Shown here: positions 1 to 9,651 of the stretch, in pieces | Layout of the letters: each line of letters opens with the position of its first letter | Numbering within the stretch: the stretch's first letter is position 1 | Made by a program: the position numbers and the translations under genes | The notes under the pieces: model-generated | Seen by the model: only the letters and a program-made list of their open reading frames with translations | The model's database searches: none | Told to the model about the DNA's origin: nothing | Assembly (NCBI RefSeq): GCF_030056575.1 | Contig: NZ_JASHHX010000019.1 | Coordinates: 1-64,000 of the forward strand | DNA: 64,000 nucleotides | DNA from: Rhodoblastus sp. 17X3 | Lineage (GTDB): Bacteria; Pseudomonadota; Alphaproteobacteria; Rhizobiales; Beijerinckiaceae | Direction of reading: 5' to 3'

Positions 1-53
1 TGTTCAGTCTTGAGCTTGCCGATCGCATTTTCGAAAATCTGCCGATACTGCAT
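1..53 (-). CDS. hemA: 5-aminolevulinate synthase, N-terminal fragment (cut by window edge)
   Basis: Reading leftwards from an ATG at 53-51, the 17 visible codons give MQYRQIFENAIGKLKTE. This resembles the conserved start of alphaproteobacterial 5-aminolevulinate synthases (M-x-Y-x-x-F-x-x-A-x-x-x-L-x-x-E). That enzyme condenses glycine and succinyl-CoA in the first step of the C4 haem pathway. An AGAGGA ribosome site lies just upstream of the ATG. Only the start is in the window, so no catalytic residue can be checked. The family call rests on a short match and is moderate. Confidence 0.6.
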   Translation of the reverse strand, partial: MQYRQIFENAIGKLKTE

Positions 54-510
54 CTTCGCTGTCCTCTGGACCCCACGCGCCGCGCGGGCGCGCCCCGTCG
101 CGGCTGAACATTCCCTCAAGCGACGGCCTGCTATACAGGCTTTTTTTCGCTCCGGCGAGCGTCACTTTGTCGCAACTTGATTGCATCTTCCGGCAAGGGC
201 GAACGCTTCCCCGGATGGGACACCAAACCATGGAACGGTGGGCGGCTTCCTTGCGCTGGATCACTTTTGGCGTTTTTTTCGGCATTGGCAAGTTTCACGG
301 ATTAGGACCTTGGCGCCGACGCGGCGCGGTTCCGCCCAAAACGGCTGAAATTGCGGCAAAAGCTTCGGGAACGCGCGCCAGTTGAAATGAATTCTAAGAG
401 TTCCATCCGCCAAAATCGGCGGATTGGACCGCGATCTCGTGAATTCGAAACCGGGCAACCCCATCTTCGACGACGATTGTCGGCTTTGCTCCGGAGGGTC
501 CAGTCAAGCC
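54..510. other. Intergenic region between divergent hemA and CFA-synthase genes
   Basis: This stretch separates two divergent genes and should hold both promoters. I see no convincing ORF in it. A small hairpin (ATCCGCC, six-base loop, GGCGGAT) sits at 405-424 without a T-tract. A TTGAT at 178-182 recalls half of an FNR/FixK box but lacks the matching half. No riboswitch or operator could be identified. Confidence 0.5.
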
Positions 511-1797
511 ATGTCCTGGTTGCTTCGACATTTTTTGCGACGGCTCATTCGAAAGGGATCGTTGGAGATCCGCCCGTCCATGGGGCCCGCCTATATCGTC
601 GGCGACGGCGGGCCGCCTTTCTGCGGCCTTCGGTTCATGGACAAGGCCGCCGAATGGGAATTGTTCCGCGATCCCGAAATGGGTCTGGGCGAACTTTACG
701 CCGATGGGCGGTTCGAGCTGACCCAGGGCGATCTCTATGACCTGCTGGCGCTGGGCGCGAGGAACATTGTCGCCCCCGGAGGCCCGGGACTTCTGACCGT
801 GCAGCGGAGGCTGCAGAGCCTGTGGCAAAGGTTGGGCCCCGGCGTCGCGCCGGTCCGCGCCCGCGCCAACGCCTCCCATCATTACGATCTCGACGCGCGG
901 TTCTACCGGCTGTTTCTCGACGACGACCTGCAATATTCCTGCGCTTATTTCGAGACGCCAGCCGCCGGCCTCGAGGACGCGCAACTGGCCAAGAAGCGCC
1001 ATATCTCCGCCAAGCTCGCGCTCTCCTCCGGCCAGAAGGTTCTGGATATCGGTTGCGGCTGGGGCGGACTGGCGCTTTATCTCGCAGAAAACTGCGGCGC
1101 CGAAGTCCTCGGCGTGACCCTGGCGCGCGAGCAGCTCCAGCTCGCCAGGCAAAGGGCGCAAACCGCAGGCGTGACGGACGCGGTTCAATTCGCGCTCAAG
1201 GATTATCGCGAAGTCGAGGGGCGCTTCGACCGGGTGGTGTCAATCGGCATGTTCGAGCACGTCGGCCCGAGAAACTACGACGCCTTTTTCACACGGGTCG
1301 CCGGACTGCTGGCGGAAGATGGCGTCGCCTTGATCCACACCATCGGCCATTTGGGAACCCCCGCGCCGACAAGCTCCTGGTTGCGCAAATATATCTTCCC
1401 GGATGGCTATATTCCGGCCCTGATGGAAATTGCGCCATCGCTCGCGCGCGCCGGTCTCGCCGTGGCGGACCTGGAAGTTCTGCGCGACCATTACGCGCTG
1501 ACCCTCCGACATTGGCGAACTCGCTTCAAGGCGAACCGCGACGAGGCGCGCGCTATCTTTGGCGAGCGGTTCTGCAGGATCTGGGAATTCTATCTCTCCG
1601 CCTCGGAATGCGCCTTTCGCTACGAGGGATGCGTCGTCCTCCAATTTCAGCTCGTCAGGAAATTCGACGCCTTGCCGATCACGCGGGACTATCTTTTCCA
1701 CCGGGAGACGGAGCTGCGGGCCGCGGGGGAAAGGCGCGGCTCCGGCGGCCAAAAGCTCAGCCGCGCCCGCGACATGGGCGCGGCCCCGGAAAAGTGA
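511..1797 (+). CDS. Cyclopropane-fatty-acyl-phospholipid synthase family SAM methyltransferase
   Basis: The 428-residue protein has the length and layout of CFA synthases. These cytosolic, membrane-associated enzymes use S-adenosylmethionine to add a methylene or methyl group to unsaturated acyl chains of phospholipids. The SAM-binding motif VLDIGCGWGGLALYLAE lies near residues 177-193. FEHVG, the HTIG stretch and the WLRKYIFPDGY motif follow, all typical of the family. The N-terminal region (about 1-120) matches the family's variable lipid-binding part. I chose ATG 511, preceded by GGAGGG, over an in-frame TTG at 424 that would add 29 unlike residues. It is transcribed alone, divergent from hemA. 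It could instead be a methyltransferase making a branched or 10-methyl fatty acid. Confidence 0.9.
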   Translation: MSWLLRHFLRRLIRKGSLEIRPSMGPAYIVGDGGPPFCGLRFMDKAAEWELFRDPEMGLGELYADGRFELTQGDLYDLLALGARNIVAPGGPGLLTVQRRLQSLWQRLGPGVAPVRARANASHHYDLDARFYRLFLDDDLQYSCAYFETPAAGLEDAQLAKKRHISAKLALSSGQKVLDIGCGWGGLALYLAENCGAEVLGVTLAREQLQLARQRAQTAGVTDAVQFALKDYREVEGRFDRVVSIGMFEHVGPRNYDAFFTRVAGLLAEDGVALIHTIGHLGTPAPTSSWLRKYIFPDGYIPALMEIAPSLARAGLAVADLEVLRDHYALTLRHWRTRFKANRDEARAIFGERFCRIWEFYLSASECAFRYEGCVVLQFQLVRKFDALPITRDYLFHRETELRAAGERRGSGGQKLSRARDMGAAPEK

Positions 1798-2058
1798 CAA
1801 CCCCTCATATCGTGATATCAAGAGCGCATTCTTGCGAGTCGTCGCGCTGGCCCGGATCGGCCGCTCCGCATCATTCATTGCGGCGCAAAAAAGAATTTCC
1901 GCAGATGCGAAAGGAGTGATCGGCCTCTCTTTTGCAACCTTTGCAGGATGAAAATTCTCCTTTATGGCTGTTCGACTTGAGTATAGAAATGAAAGAAGTA
2001 CAATTGACAAGTGTTGTTCCGGCCGATGCGCGCCAGCGCTGGTTGGAGATAATGTCTC

Positions 2059-2751
2059 GTGCCTGAGGTGAGAAGAGTGGAGCATCAGACAACGCGTATT
2101 TTGATCGCAGATGATCACCCTCTGGTTCGGGGAGCCTTGCGACAGGCTGTCGCCAACGCGGTGGCGGGGGCGGAAATTGTCGAGTGCGGCGCGCTTGAAG
2201 GCGTGACCAAGGCCCTTGAGGCCAATTCGGAAGTCGACCTCATCCTGCTGGACCTCGCCATGCCCGGCGTGCGCGGCTATTCCGGCCTGATGATGTTGCG
2301 CGCGCAATATCCGGGCGTGCCGGTCGTCGTGGTGTCCGGCCGCGAAGAACGCAACGTCATTCGCCTGTGCATTGATTTCGGCGCATCCGGCTTCATTCCG
2401 AAGAGCACAGACATGGAGACGATGCAATCGGCGATCCGCGCCGTTCTCGCGGGCGATCTGTGGGCGCCGTCCGACGTCGATCTGAACGGGCCGGTCGATC
2501 GCGACACGGCTGACAGCGTGCGCCGTCTCGCCTCGCTGACGCCGCAGCAGGTGCGGGTGCTGATGATGCTGTCGGAAGGCCTGCTCAACAAGCAGATCGC
2601 TTATGAGCTTTCGGTGTCCGAGGCGACCGTGAAGGCCCATGTCTCGGCGATCCTGCAAAAGCTCGGCGTCGAAAGCCGCACCCAGGCCGTGATCGCCGCC
2701 GCCCGCATCGAGGCGATGAGCGATATTTCAGCCGGCGCGATGGGCGATTAA
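2059..2751 (+). CDS. Two-component response regulator, LuxR/NarL-FixJ type
   Basis: The 230-residue protein has an N-terminal receiver domain and a C-terminal LuxR-type helix-turn-helix. In the receiver, the acidic pair is in ILIADDHPLVRGA, the phosphoacceptor Asp in ILLDLAMPG, and the conserved Lys in GFIPKS. The output domain begins with LTPQQVRVLMMLSEG and contains NKQIAYELSVSEATVKAHVS. Phosphorylation by a histidine kinase is expected to let it bind promoter DNA as a dimer. No kinase is encoded next to it, so the partner is unknown. The start is uncertain: GTG 2059 is used here (GGAGA 9 nt upstream), but GTG codons at 2068 and 2077 are possible. The 260 bases upstream hold no gene I can support. 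Confidence 0.9.
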   Translation: MPEVRRVEHQTTRILIADDHPLVRGALRQAVANAVAGAEIVECGALEGVTKALEANSEVDLILLDLAMPGVRGYSGLMMLRAQYPGVPVVVVSGREERNVIRLCIDFGASGFIPKSTDMETMQSAIRAVLAGDLWAPSDVDLNGPVDRDTADSVRRLASLTPQQVRVLMMLSEGLLNKQIAYELSVSEATVKAHVSAILQKLGVESRTQAVIAAARIEAMSDISAGAMGD

Positions 2752-2882
2752 ATTTCGGCCATCCTCTGGCGCCGGGCCTGCGGCAGCCTATTTCAAGCCG
2801 GGAATTCGTCCCGCCGGCGCCCGATTTCCGCTTTGGACGCCGGGCCGCAAGGCTGGCGCGAACAGGCCGGAAAGGCGCGAGC

Positions 2883-3407
2883 ATGAGGAAAGCCCAGGCT
2901 GAGACCTTCCGGCGCGGCGTCGCGCCGATGGCGGCGTTGCTGGCGTTCGGGCTCGCCGCAACAACATTGTCGGCGCGCGCAGAGCCAGCGCCTGTTTCCG
3001 CGGCGGCGCCTGCTGATGCTCCGCCGGGGGCTGCCGCCGCGACTTCTGACGCCGCCGACTCCGCCAATGGCCGTTTCGCCATGACGCCGACCGTAGACGG
3101 TTTCTTGCGGCTCGACACCCGCACCGGGCAGGTTTCGCTCTGCACTCTGGCGTCCGGCCAGGTCCAGTGCCGCGCCAGCGCCGACGAGCGCGCCGCGCTT
3201 GAGGCGGAGATCGACCGGCTCGCGAGCGAAAACAAGCGATTGAAAGCCGCTGCGCCCGCCCCGCCGCAAGCGGCCGAGGTCGAGGAGGAGCGCCGTTTCG
3301 ACCGTGCGCTTGACCGCGCCGAACGCTTCATGCGCAGGATGATGCAATTGTTCCGCGATCCCGGCGCCAAAGACTCAGGCTCAAAGACGCCGCCCTCCAC
3401 GCTCTGA
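2883..3407 (+). CDS. Exported hypothetical protein with short coiled coil
   Basis: The 174-residue protein begins with a signal peptide (basic start, hydrophobic PMAALLAFGLAATTLSARA, cleavage probable near residue 34). An Ala/Pro-rich linker follows. A compact segment MTPTVDGFLRLDTRTGQ with two cysteines (SLCTL, VQCRA) then leads into a charged helix that can form a coiled coil (about 105-145). It is probably periplasmic or tethered to the inner membrane. The next gene starts 29 bases downstream on the same strand and encodes a membrane protein, so the two are probably cotranscribed. I do not recognise a function. Confidence 0.75.
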   Translation: MRKAQAETFRRGVAPMAALLAFGLAATTLSARAEPAPVSAAAPADAPPGAAAATSDAADSANGRFAMTPTVDGFLRLDTRTGQVSLCTLASGQVQCRASADERAALEAEIDRLASENKRLKAAAPAPPQAAEVEEERRFDRALDRAERFMRRMMQLFRDPGAKDSGSKTPPSTL

Positions 3408-3436
3408 ACCGATCCTTTTCCTGCGAGAAGACCGCC

Positions 3437-3784
3437 ATGACCGAAAACAACAGCCCGGCGCGCCATCCGTTCGAGCCCCGCGAGTCCGATCTCGCGGCGG
3501 CGCAACGTCGCGAGCCGAATGATCTGGAGCGTTTTCTCGGCGGATCGCCGTCCTCGGTCGCGGTGCGCCTGCTCTTTCTCTCGCTGATCGTCGGCTTTTT
3601 CCTGATCTGGCTCGATATCCGACCCATCGACGTCCTCGTCGGCCTGCGCCATATCGTCGAGCGCTTCTGGAACATGGGCTTCGAGGCGATTCGAGACATC
3701 GCGGAATATCTGGCGGCGGGCGCGGCCATCGTGCTTCCGGTCTGGCTGGCGCTTCGGCTGCTCAATATGCGGGGCAAGAACTGA
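3437..3784 (+). CDS. Small inner-membrane protein (DUF6460-like)
   Basis: The 115-residue protein has a polar N-terminus of about 35 residues. Two hydrophobic segments follow, VRLLFLSLIVGFFLIWLDI and AAGAAIVLPVWLALRLLNM, separated by an amphipathic loop, and the end is short and basic. The pattern RFLGGSP followed by a helix and IRPIDVLVGL is one I associate with small rhizobial membrane proteins of DUF6460; that assignment is from memory. It lies 29 bases after the exported protein and is probably in the same transcript. No catalytic motif is visible. Confidence 0.75.
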   Translation: MTENNSPARHPFEPRESDLAAAQRREPNDLERFLGGSPSSVAVRLLFLSLIVGFFLIWLDIRPIDVLVGLRHIVERFWNMGFEAIRDIAEYLAAGAAIVLPVWLALRLLNMRGKN

Positions 3785-3957
3785 GGCTTTTCGCCGTTTC
3801 CTGACACGTTCGAACGGGCGAGCCGGTTTTTTATTAAATCGGTCACATCGAATTGCTACGGGGGCTGCATGAGCCATGGCGAACCCGAGATTGAATTGCG
3901 TCGCGGCGCCGGCCGCAGCCGGCGCCTTCCGCGCCTCTCTTCCGGGGGGCGCCCTTC

Positions 3958-4995
3958 ATGAAGATCTGCATCGTCACGGACGCCTGGCGTCCGCAGGTCA
4001 ATGGCGTCGTCGTGACGCTCTCGAACCTGATCGCGGCGGGCGAAAAGCTCGGCCATGAATTCGTGGTGATCGGCCCGGACCAGTTCCACACCATCGCGGC
4101 GCCGTCCTATCCGGAAATCCGGCTCGCCCTTACCAGCGCCAAGGCGGTCGGCGAGTTGATCCGCGCGCATCGGCCCGATCACGTCCATATCGCCACCGAA
4201 GGCCCGCTCGGCGTCGCAGCGACCTATTGGTGCCCGCGCAACGGCGAAATCTTCACCACCTCCTATCACACCCGCTTCCCGGAATATGTCGAGGCGCGCT
4301 GGCCTATTCCCGCGGCCTGGTCCTATGCCGCCCTGCGCCGGTTCCATGCCGGCAGCGCGGGCCTCATGGTCGCCACCCAGACCCTTGCCGACGATCTCGC
4401 CGCGCGCGGCTTCCAGCCGCCAATGCTGTGGCCGCGCGGCGTGGACCAGAGTCTGTTCCGCCCCATCGATGAATTGCCGCGCGAACTGGCCGGCCTGCCG
4501 CGCCCATTCTTTCTCTATTGCGGCCGCGTCGCGCCGGAGAAGAACATCGAGGCCTTCCTCGCCCTCGACCTGCCGGGGTCGAAAATCGTGGTCGGCGACG
4601 GCCCCTCGCGGCCCCTGCTGCAGGAGCGTTTTCCCAAAGCCCGTTTCGTCGGGGTGAAAGCGCGCCACGAGCTTGCAGGCTATTATTCGGCGGCGGATGT
4701 TTTCGTCTTTCCCAGCCGCACCGACACGTTCGGCAATGTGATGATCGAGGCGCTGGCCTGCGGCGCGCCAGTCGCGGCCTTTCCTGTGCCAGGTCCGCTG
4801 GACGTCGTCACCGATCCGCGCATCGGCGTCTTGAGCGAGGATCTGCGCGCGGCCTGCCTCGGGGCCCTGGCGCTCTCGCGCGAGGCGTGCCGCGTCCACG
4901 CCGCGCGCTATACTTGGCCCGAGAGCGCGCGCCTGTTCATCGACAACGTCATTCGCGCCAGAAGCGCCGCGCTTGCGCGGCGCGTCTACGCCTAG
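3958..4995 (+). CDS. Glycosyltransferase family 4 (GT-B fold)
   Basis: The 345-residue protein looks like a retaining GT-B glycosyltransferase. The N-terminal domain starts MKICIVTDAWRPQVNGVV, whose N-G loop near residue 15 is characteristic. The C-terminal donor-binding domain contains LYCGRVAPEKNIEAFL, VVGDGPSRPLL and the acidic signature FPSRTDTFGNVMIEALACG. This subtype (PxxNGV start, E-x7-E-like end) includes mannosyltransferases that act on diacylglycerol or phosphatidylinositol and sulfolipid-type transferases, so a membrane lipid acceptor is plausible but unproven. ATG 3958 begins at the family's usual first residue. The stop codon lies inside the first copy of a 38-bp tandem repeat. 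Confidence 0.88.
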   Translation: MKICIVTDAWRPQVNGVVVTLSNLIAAGEKLGHEFVVIGPDQFHTIAAPSYPEIRLALTSAKAVGELIRAHRPDHVHIATEGPLGVAATYWCPRNGEIFTTSYHTRFPEYVEARWPIPAAWSYAALRRFHAGSAGLMVATQTLADDLAARGFQPPMLWPRGVDQSLFRPIDELPRELAGLPRPFFLYCGRVAPEKNIEAFLALDLPGSKIVVGDGPSRPLLQERFPKARFVGVKARHELAGYYSAADVFVFPSRTDTFGNVMIEALACGAPVAAFPVPGPLDVVTDPRIGVLSEDLRAACLGALALSREACRVHAARYTWPESARLFIDNVIRARSAALARRVYA

Positions 4996-5059
4996 AAACG
5001 TGCGCCGCGCTTGCGCGGCGGGTCTATGCCTAGAAAGGTGCGCCGCGCTGGCGCCTAAA
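4964..5059. repeat. 38-bp tandem repeat, 2.5 copies, each with a GC hairpin
   Basis: Copies lie at 4964-5001 and 5002-5039, and a partial copy at 5040-5059. Each full copy starts with a near-perfect palindrome (GCGCCGCGC, TT, GCGCGGCGC in copy 1) and carries CTAGAAA about 27 bases in. The glycosyltransferase stop codon is inside copy 1, so its last codons are duplicated in another frame. The array lies between two convergent genes and could act as a bidirectional terminator, although T-tracts are weak. Confidence 0.8.
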
Positions 5060-5657
5060 TTCGTCGGAAGGTCACGCTTAATTTGTCGCCCGGCATTTCG
5101 ACAATGGCCGGCGCGGAAAAGTCGTTGGCGCGCGCCGCCGCCGTGATTGCGGCCAGATCGCGCAATCCCCATTCCGGATTTTGCGCGCGCAGTCTGGCGT
5201 CAAAAGCGAGATTGCTCCTTGCTGTCTCGACGCCCTCGCGCAGAAGCGGCCCATAGAGATAAAGCGCGCCGCCTGGCTGGAGCAAGTCATAAGCCTGATA
5301 AAACAGGCCTTCTGTCGCAGCCCAGGGCGCGACGTGGAGCATGTCGATGCAGAGGATGGCGTCGGCCCAGCACACCGGCCGAGGCGGGCGCGCGGCGTCG
5401 AGGGCGACGGCGGCATGGACGTTCTGCAAGCGCCTCCTGGCCGCCCATGCGTCGATGCTCGCCCGCGCGTTCAGATCAATGTCGGATGGTTGAAAAGTCA
5501 GGCGCGGAAGGGCGGCGGCGAAATGGGCGGCATGTTCGCCGGAGCCGCTGCCGATTTCGAGCACGAGCCCTCTTGTCGGCAATATGCCGCGCAGAACCTC
5601 GAGAATGGCGTCGCGATTGCGGGCGACGGCGGGAGCATGGAGGCGGGGATCGATCAT
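5055..5657 (-). CDS. DUF938-family SAM-dependent methyltransferase
   Basis: The 200-residue protein matches the DUF938 family of predicted class I methyltransferases. It begins with R-N-R-D-A-I-L-E-V-L. The SAM loop LVLEIGSGSGEHAAHFA lies near residues 31-47, followed by FQPSDIDLN, INMIH-type ILCIDMLHVAPW and GGALYLYGPL. Members are stand-alone cytosolic proteins of about 200 residues with no agreed substrate. It ends next to the hairpin array, convergent with the glycosyltransferase. Confidence 0.85.
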   Translation of the reverse strand: MIDPRLHAPAVARNRDAILEVLRGILPTRGLVLEIGSGSGEHAAHFAAALPRLTFQPSDIDLNARASIDAWAARRRLQNVHAAVALDAARPPRPVCWADAILCIDMLHVAPWAATEGLFYQAYDLLQPGGALYLYGPLLREGVETARSNLAFDARLRAQNPEWGLRDLAAITAAARANDFSAPAIVEMPGDKLSVTFRRI

Positions 5658-5930
5658 GGATCCTTCATAATCGAGAGGCCGCTCATTTGGGAGACCGTTG
5701 ATCGCAAAGCGAAATCAGCCCGAAACGCCCGTTTGGTCCGCGCCTTGCTGCGCTCCATGCGCGACATGCGGCTCAGCTATGCAATTTTCGCACTGCAAAA
5801 TTCGTGCTGCACTGCAATATCATAGACCTTAGTATAGACGTCGCTCCTCGCGCGGCGCCGACCGGAGGTCCGGCTACGCGGACTGACCGGCTCATCCAAT
5901 CGGATGTAGAGATTTCGAAGGGATCGAACA

Positions 5931-6323
5931 ATGCAGAAAGCACGTCGCCTCACCGCCGTCATTCTCGCCGCCGCCGGCCTCGTCGCTTCGGCCGGCTTCG
6001 CCGCCGCTGAAGATACGATGGTTCGTACGGTCAAGCCTTATCAGGGCATCATGCTCGACGTCGGCTCCAAGCAGCTCGGCGGTTACTTTTCGCAAGCCGA
6101 CGGCCGCTGCAAGCTGAACGTGATCGTCGCCGACGCCTATAGCGAAGATCGTGCGCCGTCGGCCAATGCGTCCATGCGCGTCCAGCTGACGGTGGACGTC
6201 GACAAGCCCGCCCGTCTGGACACGGCGGAAGGCAAGCTCGTCCAGTTCGACTGCCTGAACGGCGCGCAGGCGATGAAGGCCACGGTGCTCGACCGCGTCG
6301 CCCTTAACGATCTGGTCAAGTAA
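5931..6323 (+). CDS. Small exported hypothetical protein
   Basis: The 130-residue protein has a signal peptide (MQKARRLTAVILAAAGLVA..., with AAAED as a likely cleavage point near residue 26). The mature part is about 100 residues and has two cysteines (GRCKLN, FDCLNG) that could form a disulfide in the periplasm. The remainder looks like a beta-rich single domain. It starts with ATG after a GAAGGGAT ribosome site. It is followed by a strong terminator at 6349-6384, so it forms its own transcript. I do not recognise the family. Confidence 0.8.
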   Translation: MQKARRLTAVILAAAGLVASAGFAAAEDTMVRTVKPYQGIMLDVGSKQLGGYFSQADGRCKLNVIVADAYSEDRAPSANASMRVQLTVDVDKPARLDTAEGKLVQFDCLNGAQAMKATVLDRVALNDLVK

Positions 6324-6348
6324 GGCCCGAGCGGCAGTTTTGGAATGA

Positions 6349-6384
6349 AAAAGGCGCGGCGGATTTTTTGCCGCGCCTTTTTTT
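6349..6384 (+). terminator. Rho-independent terminator after the exported protein gene
   Basis: The stem AAAGGCGCGGC pairs with GCCGCGCCTTT around a short T-rich loop and is followed by a run of T. It lies 26 bases beyond the stop at 6323. The A-rich left side and T-rich right side mean it could also stop pyrD transcription from the other strand. Confidence 0.85.
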
Positions 6385-6415
6385 GCGTTGAGGTTTGGCG
6401 ACGCCTTGGCCGCGC

Positions 6416-7486
6416 TTAAAGCCAGTCCTTGACGCCGCTGCCCACCGCCGGGCCGATTTGCCGCAATTTTCGCGCGCGTAAATGCTCGACCAACCCGTCC
6501 TTGATCCGGTCGACCAGCCCGAGGCCCTCATAAACCAGCGCGGAATAGAGCTGGATGAGGGTGGCGCCGGCCTCGATCTTGGCCCAGGCGGCCTCGGGCG
6601 AATCCACGCCGCCGACGCCGACCAGCGGGAATTGCCCTTCGACGCGCGCAAAAGTCTGGGCGAGCATGTGCGTCGAGAGCGCGAACAGAGGCGCGCCGGA
6701 AAGTCCCCCGCTTTCCTTGCGGGCGTCGTCGCGCAGCGTGTCGGGCCTCGAAATCGTGGTGTTGGAGACGATCATGCCGTCCACGCCGCGCGCGCGGGCG
6801 ACGCGGACGATGTCGTCGAGATCGGCGAGGGCGACGTCCGGCGCGATCTTCAGCAACACCGGGCGGCGCGGTCCGCTCGCGGCGAAGGCGTCGCGGGCGT
6901 CGAGCACGCGGGCGAGCAGGTCATCGAGCGCCGCCGCCTGCTGCAGGTCGCGCAGGCCGGGCGTATTGGGCGACGAAATATTCACCGTGAAAAACGAGGC
7001 GAGATCGGCGAAGGCCTCGATCCCGGCGACATAATCGCCGGCGCGGTCGGTGGAATCCTTGTTGGCGCCGATATTGACCCCGACGATCCCGCCTCTGCCG
7101 CTGCGCTTCAACAGGCGCTCCCGCGCCGCGGCATGCCCGCCATTGTTGAAGCCGAAGCGGTTGACGACGCCGCGATCCTCATGGAGCCGGAACAGGCGCG
7201 GCTTGGGATTGCCCGGCTGGGGGCGTGGCGTCAGCGTGCCGACTTCCGTGAAGCCGAAGCCCATGTGAAGCAAGGCGTCCGGGACGCGGGCGTCCTTGTC
7301 GAAGCCCGCCGACATGCCGAGCGGATTGGGGAAATCGAGCCCGAAGACGTTTTGCGCGAGAACGCCGTCGTCCGTCGGCAATGGCGGCAGCGGCATGCGC
7401 TCCAGCGCAAAGACCGTCATCTGATGCGCGCGCTCGGCGTCGATGGAATGCAGCAGGGGAAGCGCAAGGGAATCGAAAAAGCCCAT
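6416..7486 (-). CDS. pyrD: Dihydroorotate dehydrogenase (quinone), class 2
   Basis: The 356-residue enzyme oxidises dihydroorotate to orotate in pyrimidine synthesis. It passes electrons through FMN to membrane quinones. The N-terminal helical extension ([20 protein letters not shown]) is the quinone and membrane-binding part that marks class 2. FMN and substrate motifs are present: [52 protein letters not shown] with the class 2 catalytic Ser, and GVGGV near the end. The start codon shares one base with the stop of the upstream DUF952 gene (TAATG), so the pair is translationally coupled. Confidence 0.97.
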   Translation of the reverse strand: MGFFDSLALPLLHSIDAERAHQMTVFALERMPLPPLPTDDGVLAQNVFGLDFPNPLGMSAGFDKDARVPDALLHMGFGFTEVGTLTPRPQPGNPKPRLFRLHEDRGVVNRFGFNNGGHAAARERLLKRSGRGGIVGVNIGANKDSTDRAGDYVAGIEAFADLASFFTVNISSPNTPGLRDLQQAAALDDLLARVLDARDAFAASGPRRPVLLKIAPDVALADLDDIVRVARARGVDGMIVSNTTISRPDTLRDDARKESGGLSGAPLFALSTHMLAQTFARVEGQFPLVGVGGVDSPEAAWAKIEAGATLIQLYSALVYEGLGLVDRIKDGLVEHLRARKLRQIGPAVGSGVKDWL

Positions 7487-7830
7487 TATTCCACCAGTCC
7501 GGCAAAATCGAGCGCACCATCGGCGCGGCGGTTGAGGGGAAGCGCGAATTTCGCCAGAGCTGTGGGCAAGGGCGCGTAAAGATGCGGGAACAGCGCGCCG
7601 CCGCGCGAAACTTCATAAACCAGCTTGTCGCCGAGCTTTTCCCCTTCGACCGCGACGAGCAGGAGATCGTCCTGACCCGCGAAATGCCGGGCCGCCGTCT
7701 CCTCGACCTGGGCTGCGGTCGAGAAATGGATATAGCCATCGGCGACATCGATTCCGGCACCCTCGAAAGCGCCGCGCGCAACAGCCGCGCGCCAGACTTC
7801 CGCGTTCAGGATTTTGTAAATCAGCGCCAA
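7486..7830 (-). CDS. DUF952 family protein
   Basis: The 114-residue protein begins [16 protein letters not shown] and contains [16 protein letters not shown], both hallmarks of DUF952. This small family resembles an enzyme fold but has no established activity. I chose TTG 7830 because GGGGGAG lies six bases upstream and the family starts at this point; the frame is open far upstream only as a shadow of lysS. It overlaps pyrD by one base. The DUF952-pyrD pairing is, from memory, frequent in alphaproteobacteria. Confidence 0.85.
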   Translation of the reverse strand: MALIYKILNAEVWRAAVARGAFEGAGIDVADGYIHFSTAAQVEETAARHFAGQDDLLLVAVEGEKLGDKLVYEVSRGGALFPHLYAPLPTALAKFALPLNRRADGALDFAGLVE

Positions 7831-7971
7831 ATGCGTCTCCCCCGGGACCGGCCGATTTACAGCATTTTTTTTGCCCTTCCGCCAGCGGCGCTCAACAGCT
7901 AAAAGCGGACCTTTCCGAAAGAACAGCAACGGCGGTGCGCCCGTCGGGGAATGAAGGCGGGGAATCCAGGA

Positions 7972-9651
7972 ATGAACGAGATCGCATCCCAACTCGCCGC
8001 TTTCGCCAGCCAATCGAACGCCTGGCCGTTCGAGGAGGCGAAGAAGCTCGTGGCCAGGGTGGAGCGCACCGGGCAGAAACAAGTGCTGTTCGAAACCGGC
8101 TACGGCCCGTCGGGCCTGCCCCATATCGGAACCTTCGGCGAGGTCGCGCGCACGACCATGGTGCGCCACGCCTTCGAGACGCTGACCGAAGGCCGGATCG
8201 CCACGCGCCTTCTGGCCTTTTCCGACGATCTCGACGGCTTGCGCAAGGTGCCGGAAAACATTCCCAACAAGGAGCTGGTCGGCGCGCATCTCGGCAAGCC
8301 GCTGACCCAGGTGCCGGACCCGTTCGGCGAATATCCGAGCTTCGGCGAACACAATAACGCGCGGCTGCGCGCCTTTCTCGACGCCTTCGGCTTCGACTAT
8401 GAATTCGCCTCCGCCACGCAATATTACCAGTCCGGTCGATTCGACGCGACGCTGCTGAAAATGCTCGCGCGCTATGACGCGATCCAGGAAATCATGCTGC
8501 CCTCGCTGCGGGCCGAGCGCGCCGCTTCCTACGCGCCCTTCCTGCCGATCCATCCGCGGACTGGCCATGTGATGCAGGTTCCGCTCGACGAAATCGACGT
8601 CGCGCGCGGCCTTGTCGCGTGGCGCGATGCCGAGACCGGCGAGCGTTTCGAGACGCCCGTGACGGGCGGCCATTGCAAGCTGCAATGGAAGCCGGACTGG
8701 GCGATGCGCTGGTGCGCGCTCGGCGTCGATTACGAAATGGCCGGCAAGGACCTGATCGATTCCGTCAAGCTGTCGAGCGAGATCGCCCGCGCGCTGGATG
8801 GCGCGCCGCCGGAAGGTTTTAATTACGAGCTGTTCCTCGACGAGAACGGCCAGAAGATCTCGAAGTCCAAGGGCAATGGCTTGACCATTGACGAATGGCT
8901 GCGCTACGCCAGCCCGGAATCGTTGGCCTTCTTCATGTATTGGAAGCCGCGCGAGGCGAAGCGGCTCTATTTCGACGTCATTCCCAAGGCGGTGGACGAA
9001 TATCTCGCCTTCCTCGACGCTTATCCGCGTCAGGACTGGAAATTGCGGCTGGGCAATCCGGCCTGGCATATCCATGCCGGCGATCCGCCGCCGCCCGAAT
9101 TCATCCACCATGGCGCGGACGCCAAGGGTGCGGCTATTTCGTTCGGCATGCTGCTGAATCTTGCAGCCGTGGCCAATAGCGAGGACCCTGCCGTGCTATG
9201 GGGCTTCCTGCGCCGTTACGCGCCCGAGGCGACGCCGGAGAAATTCCCGCGCCTCGACCGCATGATCCATTACGCCGTGGTTTATTTCCGCGATTTCGTG
9301 CGGCCCAAAAAGGTCTATCGCGCCGCCGACGAGGTGGAGCGCGAGGCGCTGGAGCAGCTTTCTACGGCTCTCGCGGCCCTGCCGCCGGGGCCGAGCGCCG
9401 AAGACGTCCAGACCTTGCTCTATGACGTGGCGCGTCCGATCCCGCGCTACCAGAATTTCGCCGCCAAGGGCGCGACGCCGGAAAAGCCGGGCGTGTCGAA
9501 CGACTGGTTCGCCATGCTCTATCAGATCCTTCTCGGCGAGGCGCGCGGCCCGCGCTTCGGCTCCTTCGTGGCGCTTTACGGCGTGGACAATACGCGCGCC
9601 TTGATAGCCGACGCGCTGGCCGGCAAGTTTTTGGCCGCCGCCCCCGTCTGA
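7972..9651 (+). CDS. lysS: Lysyl-tRNA synthetase, class I
   Basis: The 559-residue cytosolic enzyme charges tRNA-Lys with lysine. It is the class I (archaeal-type) form, also called LysK, and not the common class II enzyme. The HIGH motif is HIGT at residues 51-54 in [13 protein letters not shown]. The KMSKS motif is KISKS near 295-299, followed by GNG. The C-terminal helical anticodon-binding part fills the last 200 residues. ATG 7972 fits the family start and has GGCGGGG upstream; ATG 7951 is an alternative. Its last 76 bases overlap the end of the convergent glycosyltransferase gene. Confidence 0.95.
   Translation: MNEIASQLAAFASQSNAWPFEEAKKLVARVERTGQKQVLFETGYGPSGLPHIGTFGEVARTTMVRHAFETLTEGRIATRLLAFSDDLDGLRKVPENIPNKELVGAHLGKPLTQVPDPFGEYPSFGEHNNARLRAFLDAFGFDYEFASATQYYQSGRFDATLLKMLARYDAIQEIMLPSLRAERAASYAPFLPIHPRTGHVMQVPLDEIDVARGLVAWRDAETGERFETPVTGGHCKLQWKPDWAMRWCALGVDYEMAGKDLIDSVKLSSEIARALDGAPPEGFNYELFLDENGQKISKSKGNGLTIDEWLRYASPESLAFFMYWKPREAKRLYFDVIPKAVDEYLAFLDAYPRQDWKLRLGNPAWHIHAGDPPPPEFIHHGADAKGAAISFGMLLNLAAVANSEDPAVLWGFLRRYAPEATPEKFPRLDRMIHYAVVYFRDFVRPKKVYRAADEVEREALEQLSTALAALPPGPSAEDVQTLLYDVARPIPRYQNFAAKGATPEKPGVSNDWFAMLYQILLGEARGPRFGSFVALYGVDNTRALIADALAGKFLAAAPV

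Noticed and set aside
178-191. Possible FNR/FixK box upstream of hemA
   Set aside because: Only the TTGAT half matches; the ATCAA half is absent.
394-1188. Long minus-strand frame of 264 codons
   Set aside because: It is the shadow of the CFA-synthase-type gene; no family features and the plus-strand protein is convincing.
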